Shown piece after piece: positions 1 through 12,842 of a stretch of 64,000 bases of DNA. The translations under genes were made by a program, and so were the position numbers. Numbering within the stretch: the stretch's first letter is position 1; each line of letters begins with the position of its first letter. The DNA lies in assembly GCF_964340395.1 (NCBI RefSeq), contig NC_135562.1, positions 18,300,985-18,364,984 of the forward strand, read 5' to 3'. Under the pieces are notes generated by a model. It was given only the letters and a program-made list of their open reading frames with translations. It did no database searches and was not told the origin of the DNA. Source of the DNA: Glandiceps talaboti (lineage: Eukaryota > Hemichordata > Enteropneusta > Spengelidae).

Positions 1-1272
1 ACTTAGGCCTCATTCCCACCTCCATTCTAACTAAACTGGCCAAAATTTAAAGGCGCTTCAAACCACACAATCAATTTCAAATCAGTATGTAGTGTTACTA
101 GTAGTGCTATGAATAGAAAGCCAGTATGTACATTGTAGTGAGGAAAAAATATTCTTTTGTTGACACTTTACATTTTATACTATAGCATAAATTCTCCCAT
201 TTCTCAATTTAACATTTTTTAAAGAAATATTTGTATTTGGGGTTACAAAACATCTATTAAAAGTGAAATCGATTTGTAGGATGAGAACTAAAATGCGCCC
301 CCCCCCCCCCCCAAAAAAAAAGCGTTTTATCCTACATTGAATATTGATCTCATCCTTAAAAAGTGTTGTAATTATGAAGTGTGCAAAATGGCCATTACAA
401 GACCTTTGTTGATTCAAAATGTGTAAAAACAAGAAACACCCATTGCATGTTAATAGAAAATTAATAAGAATACCGTGCTGTATACAGTGTAGTTCTATTT
501 TTATGCTAAAACGTGTGAGCACAAGAAACACCCATTGCATATTAATAGAAAATTGATAAGAATACCATGCTGTATACAGTGTAGTTCTATTTTTATGCTA
601 AAACATGTGAGTACAAGAAACACCCATTGCATGGTAATTCTGTATACAGTGTAGTTCTATTTTTATGCTAAAACATGTGAGTACAAGAAACACCCATTGC
701 ATATTAATAGAATATCAATAATCGTGCTGTGCACAATGGAGTTATATTTTTATGCTAAGAACTGTACAATGTACAGTGGATGGAATCTGCCTGAGTTCCC
801 AGTATTTTTACCAGGGTTCTTTTGGTTGTTTTTGTCTGTCTGTTTGACTGTAACTGTTGTGAGTTTCCCGACTTTCCTTCATCATGTGGTTATATTATTA
901 TTACACATCTTTATCCAAAACACCAAATTTAATTGAAAATATAACCGTGACAATATGTTCACACGATTTTGTGTACTTGGACCAAACCTGTTTTCATTTG
1001 AATACATATGCGATATGTTCTCGTTATTGCATTATAACAAAAGTATGCATATGATATGTGTTGATGCAAGTAATCTCTAGTATAAATATATTGTATATTT
1101 AGTTTTATTCTTGTTTTATTGTTAACACATTGAAAATGAAAAGGGTATGCTTGATTGTGAAACAGCCAAGTGCTAATAACAAAAGTGTGCACATGTTCTG
1201 AATGATGCAATAATTTCTGGTACACGATATCATATGTAATAATGTGTGGAGTATTGTATTGTCTTTTTGTAG
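1..1272. other. Non-coding sequence upstream of the first visible BSDC1 exon
   Basis: No exon can be supported here. It is probably an intron of BSDC1, because the first visible exon starts in the middle of the protein and has a good acceptor (pyrimidine-rich tract, then TAG at 1270-1272). It contains a poly-C/poly-A junction near 300-320 and the 92-bp tandem repeat described separately. Confidence 0.6.
421..760. repeat. Tandem repeat, unit about 92 bp, about 3.5 copies
   Basis: The phrase ACAAGAAACACCCATTGCAT recurs at about 429, 521, 613 and 683, followed each time by an AT-rich stretch containing CTGTATACAGTGTAGTTC. Spacings are about 92, 92 and 70 bp, so the third unit carries a ~22-bp deletion. 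Copies are near identical, which implies recent expansion or homogenisation. Confidence 0.9.
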
Positions 1273-4200
1273 GCCCGTCTGCATGATATTCAGATTGATC
1301 CAGGTACATACCTAAATGAACCAAATGGACCCTTAGAGGAATATGTAGCATGGAAGGAAACATACTTAGTGGATGAACACAAAGGCGATATATCAGACCT
1401 ATTGGTTGCTAGTGATGAAGTCCGATCTATTTATACTAAACTAGTAAGTAAAATGTGTAAACAAATGTTGTGATTGTAGCTGAGGATGCAAACAGCCACT
1501 CTTTCAAGTTTTTACAATTTTGGCATTAGATATTGTGTTAATATTCATATATATATGTGATGTTACAGAAAGATAGTACAGTACATCATCGCCAAGATGA
1601 AAGATGTCACAGAGAACACTAATTACGAAATGGGGATGAAGTACATTAATCCAAGAAAACAAAACAAAAGCATTGGGTCCTTGCCCATGTGAGGACAGTA
1701 ACACCACTGAGTAGAGTATTATTGAAGAATAAATGATCGACTGTTCCTTTTATGAAAATGATATGTCAATGACCAATGTCCATCCATAGGCAAAACAACC
1801 AATCAGTTATTTCCTCTCTGGAAGCGATATGTCATTGACAAATGACCATACAACAAAGGTGTAAAGACTACCACAATCAACATTTGTCACAATTGAAAAT
1901 AAATGTGATCACTTGACTATAGAGAAGGACATGTTTGATTCCTTCTAGGTTCCATCAGCAGCTTCTCATGCTGATTTCTGGCATAGATATTTCTATAAAG
2001 TACATCAGTTAGATCAGGATGAAGCAAGAAGAGCAGCATTGAAAGAAAGAGCTGAAATATCATCAAAAACATTTACAGAGGAAGACCTTGGCTGGGGAGA
2101 TGAAGGTAAGTCATTAACTTTTACACTTGCCAGTACTTTGATCATAACTATTGTTGCCATGTACTTGGCTGTGTTGTTGCATAAGTGTTGTAACCCTGGT
2201 TACAGGGGATGAGGGTTTAGGGGAATCTTTGGGTGTATGCTTACATACCTTGTCTCAGAATGTTGTTGGAATCCAGTTAAAAATGTTGGAATGCAAATAT
2301 CTTTTCAGTTTACGTAGATTACCCTTGACTAAAACACTAAAACACTACGTACCAGATTTGATCAGAGTGACTCTTATAAGTCACATGTCTTTACCCATAG
2401 ACCCTCCACTGAGGGTGGAGGGGCTATGATTTACCATTGTAAAGATGCCAACCGATGGTGAGAGTGGATATACATGTGTATAGAATATTCTATTTTGACA
2501 TTTTGACATACTACATATGCAAATTATGTGAATTATCTTGCATAGATACTTGCCCAAAAATTAATCGTTTTAGCCACTACCACAAGAATTTTGAGTACAA
2601 AATATCGTTTGAATTGAGCAATTTTTTATTAAGAAAATGATGACACAGATAGACAAACACTCATACACACAACATACACGTAACCACAAAATCTCTCCCT
2701 CAGTGGAAGTAAAAACGTATGATTCTGAAATATATACAATGTAACCTAACCAGCACATTGAGATTGTTTTAATGTAATGCGCTGTATAAGAAATAAATAT
2801 CATTAACCTATTCAAAATCTACCATCAACCCTTCCATGCTTCAGTTGTTACATACACATGTTCTCTGTAACATGTTCTGATCATACAAATGTTGATTTCC
2901 AGATGACACCTGGGAGGTGACTGAAATACCTGAAGACATGTCAACAGACAGGTTGAAACCAGACTCTTCTCAACTCACACCCGACCAAAAGGAATCTGAC
3001 AAAAATATTACATCAAAGGACTCAGAAACTATTGAACCAACAATCCCAGATGACCAAACTGAAAAATTAAAATCAAAGGACTTAGATAAAGACAAAGAAA
3101 CAATAAAAATAACGGATGATGCCAATACTTCCAATGATAAATCACCGGATGCTTCCAGAACAACTGAGGAAGCTATACCCAGCACAGTGGAAACCCAGGA
3201 GCAAAATGAACTGGATAAGACAGAAATTGCAAAAGATGTAACAGGTGACAGTGAACAAGGAAAAGCTAGTAATGAGGAACATGCTTTGGAGAGTGTAACA
3301 TCTGAAGGGAGTAGTATAGAAGAATTGAGATACAGTGATGATAACAAGGGGAAAGATGAAGACAAACAATCTCTACAACTACCACTCACAAAAGAAGATT
3401 TGAAAAAAGATGGAAGCGGAAAATCCTCTCCTGTGCATTCTGATAATGGAACAGGTACAAAAGGTAAGGAGTATAGTGTTTCTCTACATTTGTACACATT
3501 TATAATAATAATATAATAATAATAATGATGATGATGATGATGACGGTAAAAAACTTTTTGGCTAAAAAGGCCAGTCTTCCACAAGATCGATACCATCAGC
3601 ATTGAAATATACATTCAACAGACTGACATGACATGACATGACAAAAAAATACAATTATGGGTACATGAAAAGAACACTAAAGGTTACCTGACTGCTGAAG
3701 TATGTTGCATAAAAAAGTATGTTACATCGCAAACACATACATGAAAACATAATGTTTTCTAACAGTAATTTGTAAAAAATGTTTTATAGAACTACATGTA
3801 CATGTAGATTGGCAGTGAGAAAGGTCAAAGTGTTTCACCGAGCAAAAGTGAGAATTAACTTGTCTCAACCAAAGTCACGGAGTACTACGTTTACAAATGT
3901 ATTTTCTAATTTGAAGCATTGTTTTTTTGTCTCATAACTGATATAACATAAAAGCTGAGACTGATGTCATCCTTCTCAGTAAAATATAGTAATAATAGTT
4001 ATTTAATAATCGTAATAATAGTTCTGTGACCTACATCATGAAACATTGAAAGTAATGAAAACTTTAATGTGAATTCTAAATTTTCAGAGAGAAAGTACAT
4101 TTTTGTATACAACATGTATTATACATTGTGTTGATTTGTACACTGTAAAAGTAACTGGTGCTATGTATTTAATAACAAATTACTGATGTTGAGTTCAGAC

Positions 4201-7162
4201 AACTTTCAGGGATGGATTGGTATGAATAGACACTTTCAGTAATCTGGTACCACCTGTGACATGTTTTTTTTATTATTTGAATGCGTCATTTTATAGGAAT
4301 TGGCAGAGTTGAGGCAATCAATATACAAAATGAATAGGGAAAATGGAAAGATATCAAATTTGATGGAATGTGCATTTGTGTGTGTGCATGCATGCATGTG
4401 TGCATTTGTGCTTGTGTGTGAGTGTTTTCCATGTTTGTCTTTGCGTACTATAAATGACCAAATTTGCATAGATTTTTTTCCTGTAAATACAATGTACTTA
4501 TCAAAACAGACTACTGATTTATTATCTTATGTAGCCATTGTCTGTCTCTCTGTCTACTCATAGTCATTCATTTTTATTCTGTCAACAACCACCTGGGTCC
4601 AACCACAAATGAATGAGCCATGTACATGTACATTTTGTACATGTATGCTATTAATATACAGCCAGTGAACATGTATATATATACACCATGTAGCTTTTAA
4701 AGTTTTACTGTAACTTTCTCTTTGAACACTTTACTGACAAACATATGAATAATCAACTTCCTTAGAGTCTAAAATATAAGTACTGATTTGTGTAATTGTG
4801 CTGTCTGTGTGTCACAGTCATTATCATGAATGTAGAACAGTAGACGAACTATACAATCAATACACAATTCTCACTACCACCTACAACAGAGTTTACCATC
4901 TAAACGTGTCCTAAAAATAATGATCATACAATGTATATCTTTGTCGGTACCATTATTTCAGCTCCATGTGATATACATGTACATGAATCAACATTCGTGA
5001 ACATTCTACAATATTTTGACATGGTCTGGCATGAGGTAAAATAATAATATGGGAATTAAGAGTTACAAACTCATGGTTTGGTAACGGACTCGTTTCATTC
5101 CCAGTGTTTTTGCTAAGGTTTGGGAACCCCGGTAACAGAAAGGGGGAAAGAGGTAAAACTGGTAGTGCTTCCCATGCAATGTATCATAGTTTAGGTGGGG
5201 AACCCCGGTAAAATGATGTGGGAACCCCGGTAGACTTTACCTACTTACCGCCCTTAAATAAAACACTGATTCATATTGACAACTGGAAATAGATACATGT
5301 ACAATGTACATGTGTACATGTATTTGACCACGGATAGTGGTACTGAATAAAATTTGTCATGTCAAAGACAGGAGGTCCACTGTTGTACATGTGTCCTGAG
5401 TTATTCCTTTTGTGGATTACCATCCATGTCTGTGTCTCTATTCTTCTTGGCAACTACATGTATAATGTAGTATACATGTACTATACTCACCTGTTTGGAT
5501 TACACATAGACTAATGTACATGTATACATCCTAACAAGTGAGTATGGTACTTGAAGGCACAGGGACATGTACACATATTATTATGTAGATTTTTATTTCC
5601 TAAAGAAACTATTACATGAATTGTGCTACTACAAATGTTCCTATTACAATATGCTGTATTCTACTACTAGAGGATACATTGTACATGTAATTAAAGAGTG
5701 GAAACTGAACCAAACATCTGTAGTAACTCCTTGGTATGCAAATTAAACATTTTCTTCATTTTCCTATACATGTACATTTGTATGAAGGGGTTATTTATGT
5801 CATCGGCCATCACCCCTTTTCTCTTAGATTCAGCAGACTGCTGTTGGTGGCTACATCACCAGGTGTCACGTAATGCATGTTTGCATATGTAGAGATGTTT
5901 GTACCAGACAACAATCTATGAAAATTGTTGTATTTTCAAAGTTAATAGTACTATTTACATATGTAGGGCCATTTTTGGCTGGGATTGATTTATCAAACTT
6001 CTGTGATTGTCTAGATACATGTATGTTTGATTGAAGGTACAGCAGAAATGGGTTGAAAAACTGTCAATAATACACATTTTATGTTCCACTTAGATAGATA
6101 AGAAACAGGCTTTCCATAGACCAATCATCACAAATATAAACAATACCATCTGACACCAACTGATACACAGGCACACACACAACATCCTTGGAACAAAGAA
6201 GTTATTAATTCTCATCACATTGTAGGGTCAGATTTTGACACACATATTGATGATTGATAGCAACAATTTGAGGCTGTTTGCATGGTTCTCCGTAGTGATG
6301 TGTGTGCCTGCTTGTTGGCAGAAGTGTGGTGTTGTTTGTATTTGCAATGACTGGTCTGTGGGAAGCCTGTTTCTTATCTAAATTGTTCTTGGCAACATAA
6401 AATGTGGATGATACACTGTCTTTCAACGACCCTTCAATATTTGTGCTGTAAATGGCCAGCAATAATTTTAATGTAGCCCCCCCCCCCCCCCCACCTTGTG
6501 TTCTTGCCATAAAGGTAGGGGAATATATTGAAGTCAAACATCCTGTACACAAATAGAATAACAATCTAAGAAATACTACGTTCCCTTATGCTGGAGGAAA
6601 CATTTTCACTTTAGAAAAAAGTATTCGTCTGTTATTGATACTTAACTTAATGTACATATACATGTACTATATCTTCTGGGTCCATCTGTCCATTCATGAT
6701 ACATAGCGTACTATTACCTTATTCCATACATGTATGTGTATTTGTCTTGTTTACCTTTCATGTACTCTATCGTCTGGCTCCATCTGTCTTTGTCTGTTGT
6801 TGACATTTCATGTACTGTTATGGAGGTCATTGTTGGTATTTGATGTATTGTTAGCTAGATCCAACTGTCCATCTGTCTAAATTTTACGTACTGTCACTCA
6901 GATAGAGCCATCTGTCTATTTGTCAGTTCTTGATAGTACTGCCTAGGTTCATACAGTCAATGTATGTTGAATTGAGTCTTGTTAATAATTTATATCTGAA
7001 TTTCTGTTCCTAGACACAAGTAGTCTAAGTGACGACTGGGAAAGAGACTTTGACATTGAAATCACAGAACAAGATCTGAAACACGCCGCTGCACTATCTG
7101 CCTCTGGAAAGGACAAGGAGAAGGAGGAAGATCTAGATGATGACTGGGAAAACTGGGAATAA
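1273..7162 (+). CDS. BSDC1: BSD domain-containing protein 1, 3' part (four exons)
   Basis: Exons are 1273-1443, 1949-2105, 2903-3463 and 7014-7162, with stop TAA at 7160-7162. Every junction is GT-AG, and phases agree (0, 1, 1), giving one open frame. Exons 1 and 2 encode the BSD domain and what follows it: exon 1 has a segment reading DPGTYLNEPNGP and DISDLLVASDEVRSIYTKL, and exon 2 begins VPSAASHADFWHRYFYKVHQ, carrying the paired aromatic residues typical of BSD domains. Exon 3 is a long, Ser/Thr/Asp/Glu/Lys-rich, probably disordered linker. Exon 4 ends in an acidic tail, DDWERDFDIEI through DDDWENWE, closely resembling the vertebrate BSDC1 C-terminus as I recall it. Vertebrate BSDC1 is about 430 residues; 345 residues are visible here, so only N-terminal exons are missing. 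The family's molecular role is poorly known. A tiny hairpin insertion sits in intron 2. Confidence 0.93.
2390..2435. mobile_element. 34-bp hairpin insertion with 6-bp target duplication (intron of BSDC1)
   Basis: A near-perfect hairpin at 2396-2429 has the arm CATAGACCCTCCAC, a short loop, and then GTGGAGGGGCTATGA. It is bounded on both sides by TTTACC (2390-2395 and 2430-2435). A hairpin with the same arm occurs at 11570-11608, also with a 6-bp direct repeat. I infer a very small foldback-type insertion. Confidence 0.7.
3464..7013. other. Last BSDC1 intron, rich in TACATGTA palindromes
   Basis: No coding exon is visible in this 3.55-kb intron. It holds an AAT/GAT microsatellite at 3507-3544, five TGACA-type pentamers at 3624-3648, three copies of GGGAACCCCGGTA near 5125-5235, a poly-C run at 6477-6492, and many self-complementary ACATGTAC/TACATGTA words between 4.6 and 6.8 kb. 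Confidence 0.7.
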
Positions 7163-8150
7163 AAGACTTGGAATTTTGCCGGACTGATATATATATAGAC
7201 CTTCCAAATGTAATGATTACCATTTTTTTGATTAGCATAATGCTATTTGAGAGATAAGGGTATACATGATTCAAACATAATCATATTATTTATAAAGAAA
7301 AGATCTGTGACTTGTTTAGAATTTTTAAAATATATGAATTGCACTAATGCTATCATGGCGATTTGAAGTAACTTATAACCATGTGGGTGAGTTGAAGTAC
7401 AGGCTGCTAGGGAAGTTGAGATACTTGTTGACCCCCTACAATGTAGGTGAGTTAGGGTATTATTTAACTCCAAGGTGAGTTTGACATCCTATTAAACCCC
7501 TAATATTATGAGATACTATGTAACCTCCTAGGTGAGGTAAGATGATATTGAATGTTACAACCCCTAGGTCGGTTGAGATATTATGTAACTCCCTAGGTCA
7601 GTTGAAGTACTGTTTAATTCCCTTAGTCAGTTGAAATACCATTTAGACCCCCTAGGTGAGTTGAAATACAAGAGACAATGTAGCTGAATTATCACTTAAA
7701 CTTGCGTGAAATGAAATACTATTCACCGACATGGGGTAAACTGAAATACAATGTAACCACTGATACGAGTTTAAATAACACTATTCAACCAAGTGAGCTG
7801 AATTACAGTGTAACCACTTAAGCAAGTTGAAATAATACTCGTCAACCACCTAGGTGAGTTAAATACAATTAAGCTAATTGAGTTTGTTACAACTCATGAT
7901 TTGCATGTTACAGGCTGTCATTGACAGCCAACAAAATGAAGAGATGATCACATTGGCTGCGTTGCTATAAACTTGGAGAAAATTCACTGAGGAATAATTT
8001 ATCAATTTGGCACAAAAAGTAGTAGAGCAGCTCAGACATGAAATATGACCATGCATGAGTTTCACATTGGTTGTGTAGATTGTTGTGAACATTTTACCCA
8101 AGATGCAATGCAGGCTTAGCACCCCTAGCGTGGAATAAAATGTTGATTTA
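7163..8150. repeat. Degenerate minisatellite just downstream of BSDC1
   Basis: From about 7373 to 7870 a loose unit of about 35-45 bp recurs, with the theme 'AGTTGAAATAC..T.TAACCCCCTAGGTG'. More than ten degenerate copies are visible. The 3' UTR of BSDC1 presumably lies in the first part. I cannot place the polyadenylation site; an AATAAA hexamer occurs near 8134. Confidence 0.75.
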
Positions 8151-10040
8151 AAAAGTAAGAATTTATATCAAATATTGTTTAAACTCTGGTGTTCATAGAT
8201 GATATAGCATTTCTGCGTCATCACATACATGAAAATCATTAATTGTCTACAATGAGTTCTGTGTAAAACAAAGCTAGAACATACCTGAATTTACTACATA
8301 ACTGGTGTCTAGATGCATGCCAATTTAACCCAGTAGGAGACTTTCTAACTAGCAATGTTGCATGGGCATGTATAAAGTGAGGGCAGTACGATGTAGATGT
8401 ACATGTAGATAGCTGAATATACATTGTACCTAATTTCCCCATTGTTTTACTAACATTTAAACCATCAGTGAAAGCTATACAGTCACTCACACTTGCATGC
8501 AGAACAAGCTTTAACTTTCAAGATAGTTTTATTGGTAAGACACCTCCCTGAGTAGGGTACAAAATGTAAATGTAAACAAAGATGTATGGATAAGAACAAT
8601 TAATGTATACACAAAAGTTATACCATGCATGTAGTGTTACATATTTGCCAACAATAATGTAATGAATTGAAGAAATCTCAGAAATATGTGTCCTTCTAAA
8701 TCTGATCACATCAAGATCAATGTCTGTAAAAATCGTAACACTATAACAATTTAAGAAGAATCACCACCAAGAAAAGAATGATTTTATTTATTGTATGAGT
8801 TATTGGCATTATTTACTGTGTTTCTGTTGGTGACAGACATTATTTTGTTGTTTGATAGCTTTAGCCATTCAGTAGTTGTATCTGAGATGAGAATTTTGAT
8901 TTATCCAATCAGTGAAGGGTTTACATTTCAATTCAGGGACTTGACCAGTATAGTAATGTAGCTTGGCCAATCAGTATGATCAAACCAAACAAATTAGCTG
9001 GTTGACCAATAGCAAACAACTTTCATAAAAATGGATATAAAGCGAATTTGGATTTGAACAATTTTGTAACAATAACAGCATTAACAAAATGGGTTATGAC
9101 TTGCATATATAAGCTAAAATGATTTTGATGTTGCAGAAGGTTGACGTTCCAGTGGAAACTTGAATCTAAGCAAAGTTTGATAAAGAACATAATTTGAAGA
9201 CAAAAGTTTTAATCCCATGTTCTCATATTAGTGTTATCTTAATAGTGGAGCTGTAAGAATCTCTTGATTTTCTGGACCAAATTTTGCAATAGCTTGGTCA
9301 GACCATTTTTTTCACCCCCTTAATTTTAATCTTTGTCCAAGCTGGGCCGTTAAGTAAAGCTGCTTGGCCAATTGCTTGATGAAGTTTAATTGGAAATATG
9401 TCAAAAGCCCACTGCATGTTCTTTTAGAAAGAACCTGTGAAAACATATCTTTTCAGCAGCGCTTTTCAATACTTAATTGTACAACGCCTCTGAACTTTAC
9501 TTAGTATTAGAAACTGGGGCCTTAGAATGACTTGATTGATTGATTGATTGATTGATTGATTTATTGATACCGATTTAGTAAAATTGCTTAGATCTGTATC
9601 AATCATGTGCTAAGAAGGCATTGTTCTACCAGATAGGCCATCAGTAAAGGACTCATATTTGAAAAATATGGTTTTATCACTCATAGAAGCAAGCGATTTA
9701 CATTTGATACATCTTGGCAAGTAAATGTTATGAATGTTCCAGAAACTTGGCTAATCGCGAAAGAGATAAATTAATACAGCTATTGTCTATCCTTGGCCAA
9801 TCAGGTAAAGGCATACATCTAAACTCATTTGCATATATCTCAGCCAATCAGAGTAATACTTGCATCTAGCAGCTCTAGTTCAGAATTAAGTGTGTTTTGG
9901 GATTCCATGGCAACCATGTCTTGTAAACTCTAATTTTAGCAATATCGTTGTTTTAATTTCTACTGCAGGGTATGCATGATTAGTTAGGTGCCTGGTTTTT
10001 AGTTATACCAACAAAACAAACTGCAAAGAGTAACATCATT
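8151..10040. other. Intergenic; CCAAT-bearing words and an interspersed-repeat tail
   Basis: No gene is seen. Several near-identical CCAATCAG words occur (about 8899, 8965, 9794, 9840). About 9330-9570 looks like the 3' end of an interspersed repeat: it ends in a run of GATT units (about 9535-9565), as many LINE and SINE tails do. I cannot name the family. Confidence 0.45.
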
Positions 10041-10054
10041 CATTGTGTATCGCT

Positions 10055-10135
10055 ACGATACATGCTTCGTCGTAAACCACAGCCTCTTTTATGGCACCGT
10101 CCAAGACGGGACCGCCAATAAGTATATCGTTGCTT
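10055..10135. repeat. Fragment shared with the transporter inverted-duplication arms
   Basis: The words GTCGTAAACCACA, CTCTTTTA and GGCACCGTCCAA appear here in the same order and spacing as at about 51375-51440 on the plus strand, and inverted near 35700-35790. It is a short dispersed fragment of about 75 bp with no coding evidence. Confidence 0.65.
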
Positions 10136-10959
10136 TAACCGAAACGTGCTTCTGGCATGCGAGAATGCAGTACATTGTGTACAATAATTGTATTTCAAGG
10201 AAGTTCAATTCTATATCTAGTTCTTTTAATTTTTTTTCGAAATGAAAGATTCCAGAGTTTTTGTTACTAAATATCAGTGAATTGTAATGGTTATATTATC
10301 AATTTGTCCTTCCCATATTATAATATTTCTTCTACCCTCAACAATATTTACAAGTACACTGTGATTTTGATTCCAATTTTTAAAAAGCATTTGTAGGAAT
10401 TATACTTTACACTTTCTTGGTATAACATCTTCTGGACGTGATTGTTTATGAGAAAGATATTTTTTCTTTGCACATGGATTTTAATTCTTGCAAAAAGTGA
10501 GGTTGTATCATGCATGTGTTACTGCCCCTTTAGTACGATGAATACAGTATTAGAGATGTCCTTTTTTTGTCATTCTATTTGTTTATAATTTGAGCTAGGG
10601 GATTAGACTAACAATGTAGTGTATCTTGTTTTCATTCAGGTTATTATGTTCTATTTACTGCCTGTAAATAAGCTGTACAGTAAAATTAAGGATCATCTTT
10701 ATGGTGAAGCATGTGCCAGTGTTTTATGTGAGTGTGTGTGTGTGTGTTATGTGTACTTTGTGAGTATATGTATGTATGTGTGTGGTTATGTGTATGTGCA
10801 ACAATGTATGCTTCTTTGTATGTGCAAGGCTGCATGTATGAACCTTTGCCAGGTAAATGTGCATGGATTGTGTGCATACAGGTACATTGCACCTGCATTG
10901 TGTGTGTGTAGGTGTGTGTGTGAATTCTGTCTGTATGAACGTGTACACACGAGCATAAT

Positions 10960-11300
10960 TTATTGTCCCCCAAATGTGGACTACTACAATGAGCTCCATC
11001 TGTCTGTCCATTCGTCTGTCAATCCGTGCATCTGTCTGTCCATGTTTCCATAATACGTCATTTCACAGAGATTCACATTTACATATTAATTTGCATATCA
11101 TTAACATATTTCCAGGCCTCAAATTGAATACGACTCTCAAACACTTGCCAAAATAAATGGAAAAAAGTCTTCAGTATTTATTTCAGTTTTGAATGGTGTT
11201 CACACAATATCTTAATTAGTCCCCCAAATGGTGGACTATTATAATGGGCTCCATCCCTCTGTCTGTACATCTTTCCATCGTCCATAATACATAATTTTTC
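10960..11300. repeat. Two copies of a dispersed repeat start
   Basis: The phrase CCCCCAAATG(G)TGGACTA, followed by ATAATGGGCTCCATC-like sequence and CTGTCTGTC-like words, occurs at about 10967-11045 and 11221-11282. The pair is in direct orientation and precedes the ~300-bp tandem repeat. No coding potential is visible. Confidence 0.65.
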
Positions 11301-11339
11301 AGACATGTAATATCCGATTTTCTCTCAAACCTGGCTCAA

Positions 11340-12545
11340 AGGTGGCATATTATATGGGACATATGCATGTCACTTCGCTTTTTGATATATGCATATTTGA
11401 CTGGATGACGGCCATATCTGTAGTTAAAAATATACAATATTTACTGTATAACTCAAACACTGAAATATATAGACTCCATTCAAGTGTCTACCCCCATATT
11501 ATCAGATGCAAGCTATGTTTTGAGACCTTGACCTTCAGGGTCAAGTATCAAATTCAAGCCAATTCCTGCCATAGACCCTCCACCAACCCTTGGTGGAGGG
11601 TCTATGGCTCCTGCCTATCACAGACACATTGTAGTGTTTACATATTGCCAATTTCTTTTAAATCATGTTTACAAGTAATATTGAACAAAAACATACACCA
11701 GCATTATTGTTGGTGCTCATATCACTTTTACTGAATGGCAGCCATATGTGTAGTTAAAAATCAACATTTACTGCATAACTCAAAAAAGTGTAACATTAGA
11801 CATTCAATTCAAGTGTCTACCCCATATTATCAGATGCAAACTCCCTGTTGAGACACTGACCTTGACCTTTGGGGTCAGTTATCAAGATCAAGCCAATTCC
11901 TGCCTATCACAGGCACATTGTCATATTTACATATTGCCAATTTCTTTTAAATCATATTTACAAGTAATATGAAGAAAAGAACTATACACCAGCATCTTAT
12001 TATTTTTTGGTGCTGTTATCACTTTTACTGAACGGCAGCCATAGTTGTAGTAAAAACTCAATTATATACTGCACAACTCAAAAACTGTATGCAGAGAGAT
12101 TCCATTCAAGTGTCTTACTCTTACCCCATAATCACATGCACAATTTCCTGTATGACAGTGACCACTGACTTGCACATTGGACCATCAAAATAAGCCATTA
12201 CTTGCATATTGCAGACATTCTGTGTGTGGCAAATTTCTTTAACATCATAATACAGATAACACAGATCCAGGTGAAATACACATGCACTATTTCCAGCGCT
12301 TGTATAATTTTTTACTCAATGGCAGCCATATTTGTAGTGAACAATCATGACTTACCACAATAAATTCAAAAACGCTAATACATACAGACTACATTCAAGT
12401 GTCTACCCCCACATTAAACTTTCTTTTGAGCCATTAACCTTTGGCCTTTATCTGGATCTTCAGGTACATTTATTGAAATTCAGCAATTTAGTGCATTATC
12501 ACACAAACACTTTGTAATATTTATCTGTCGCCACAATTTAAAAAA
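11340..12545. repeat. Tandem repeat, unit about 300 bp, four degenerate copies
   Basis: The landmark GGCAGCCATAT (or a close variant such as GACGGCCATATC) starts units at about 11407, 11736, 12043 and 12317. Each continues with a 'TCAAGTGTCTACCCC' landmark and, in the first copies, a 'CAAGCCAATTCCTGC' landmark. The copies differ by substitutions and small indels. The first carries a hairpin insertion absent from the second. Confidence 0.85.
11564..11614. mobile_element. 39-bp perfect hairpin insertion with 6-bp target duplication
   Basis: The insert at 11570-11608 begins CATAGACCCTCCACCAA and folds into an 18-bp perfect stem (with the C at 11569) around CCC. TCCTGC flanks it on both sides (11564-11569 and 11609-11614). 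The neighbouring tandem unit at about 11895-11910 has the uninterrupted site with a single TCCTGC, so filled and empty states can be compared directly. Confidence 0.82.
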
Positions 12546-12842
12546 AAAATGTCTCTATTCAGTCATACAGAAGTAATGTATTTGGGGAGAAGTGTGTTTT
12601 CTACGAAGTCTTCTTATAATGTGTTTGTGCTCACGTGTATATATCTTTCATCTTTTTGTGAGTCTGTGTATGAATAAACATGCCACATATATTTGCATGA
12701 TGTGTACATGTGTGTATGAACCTTTGTATATGTGTGCATGTTTTATATATGCCAGTCCATACTGTACACATACTTCCATGTCTATGTGTGAGTGATTCTG
12801 TGTATGGACTAGACTATGTGCATGACTTCTTTATACATGTTT

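Noticed and set aside
2970-3614. A 214-codon minus-strand frame
   Set aside because: It is the antisense shadow of the large Ser/Asp/Lys-rich BSDC1 exon; no start context or splice support.
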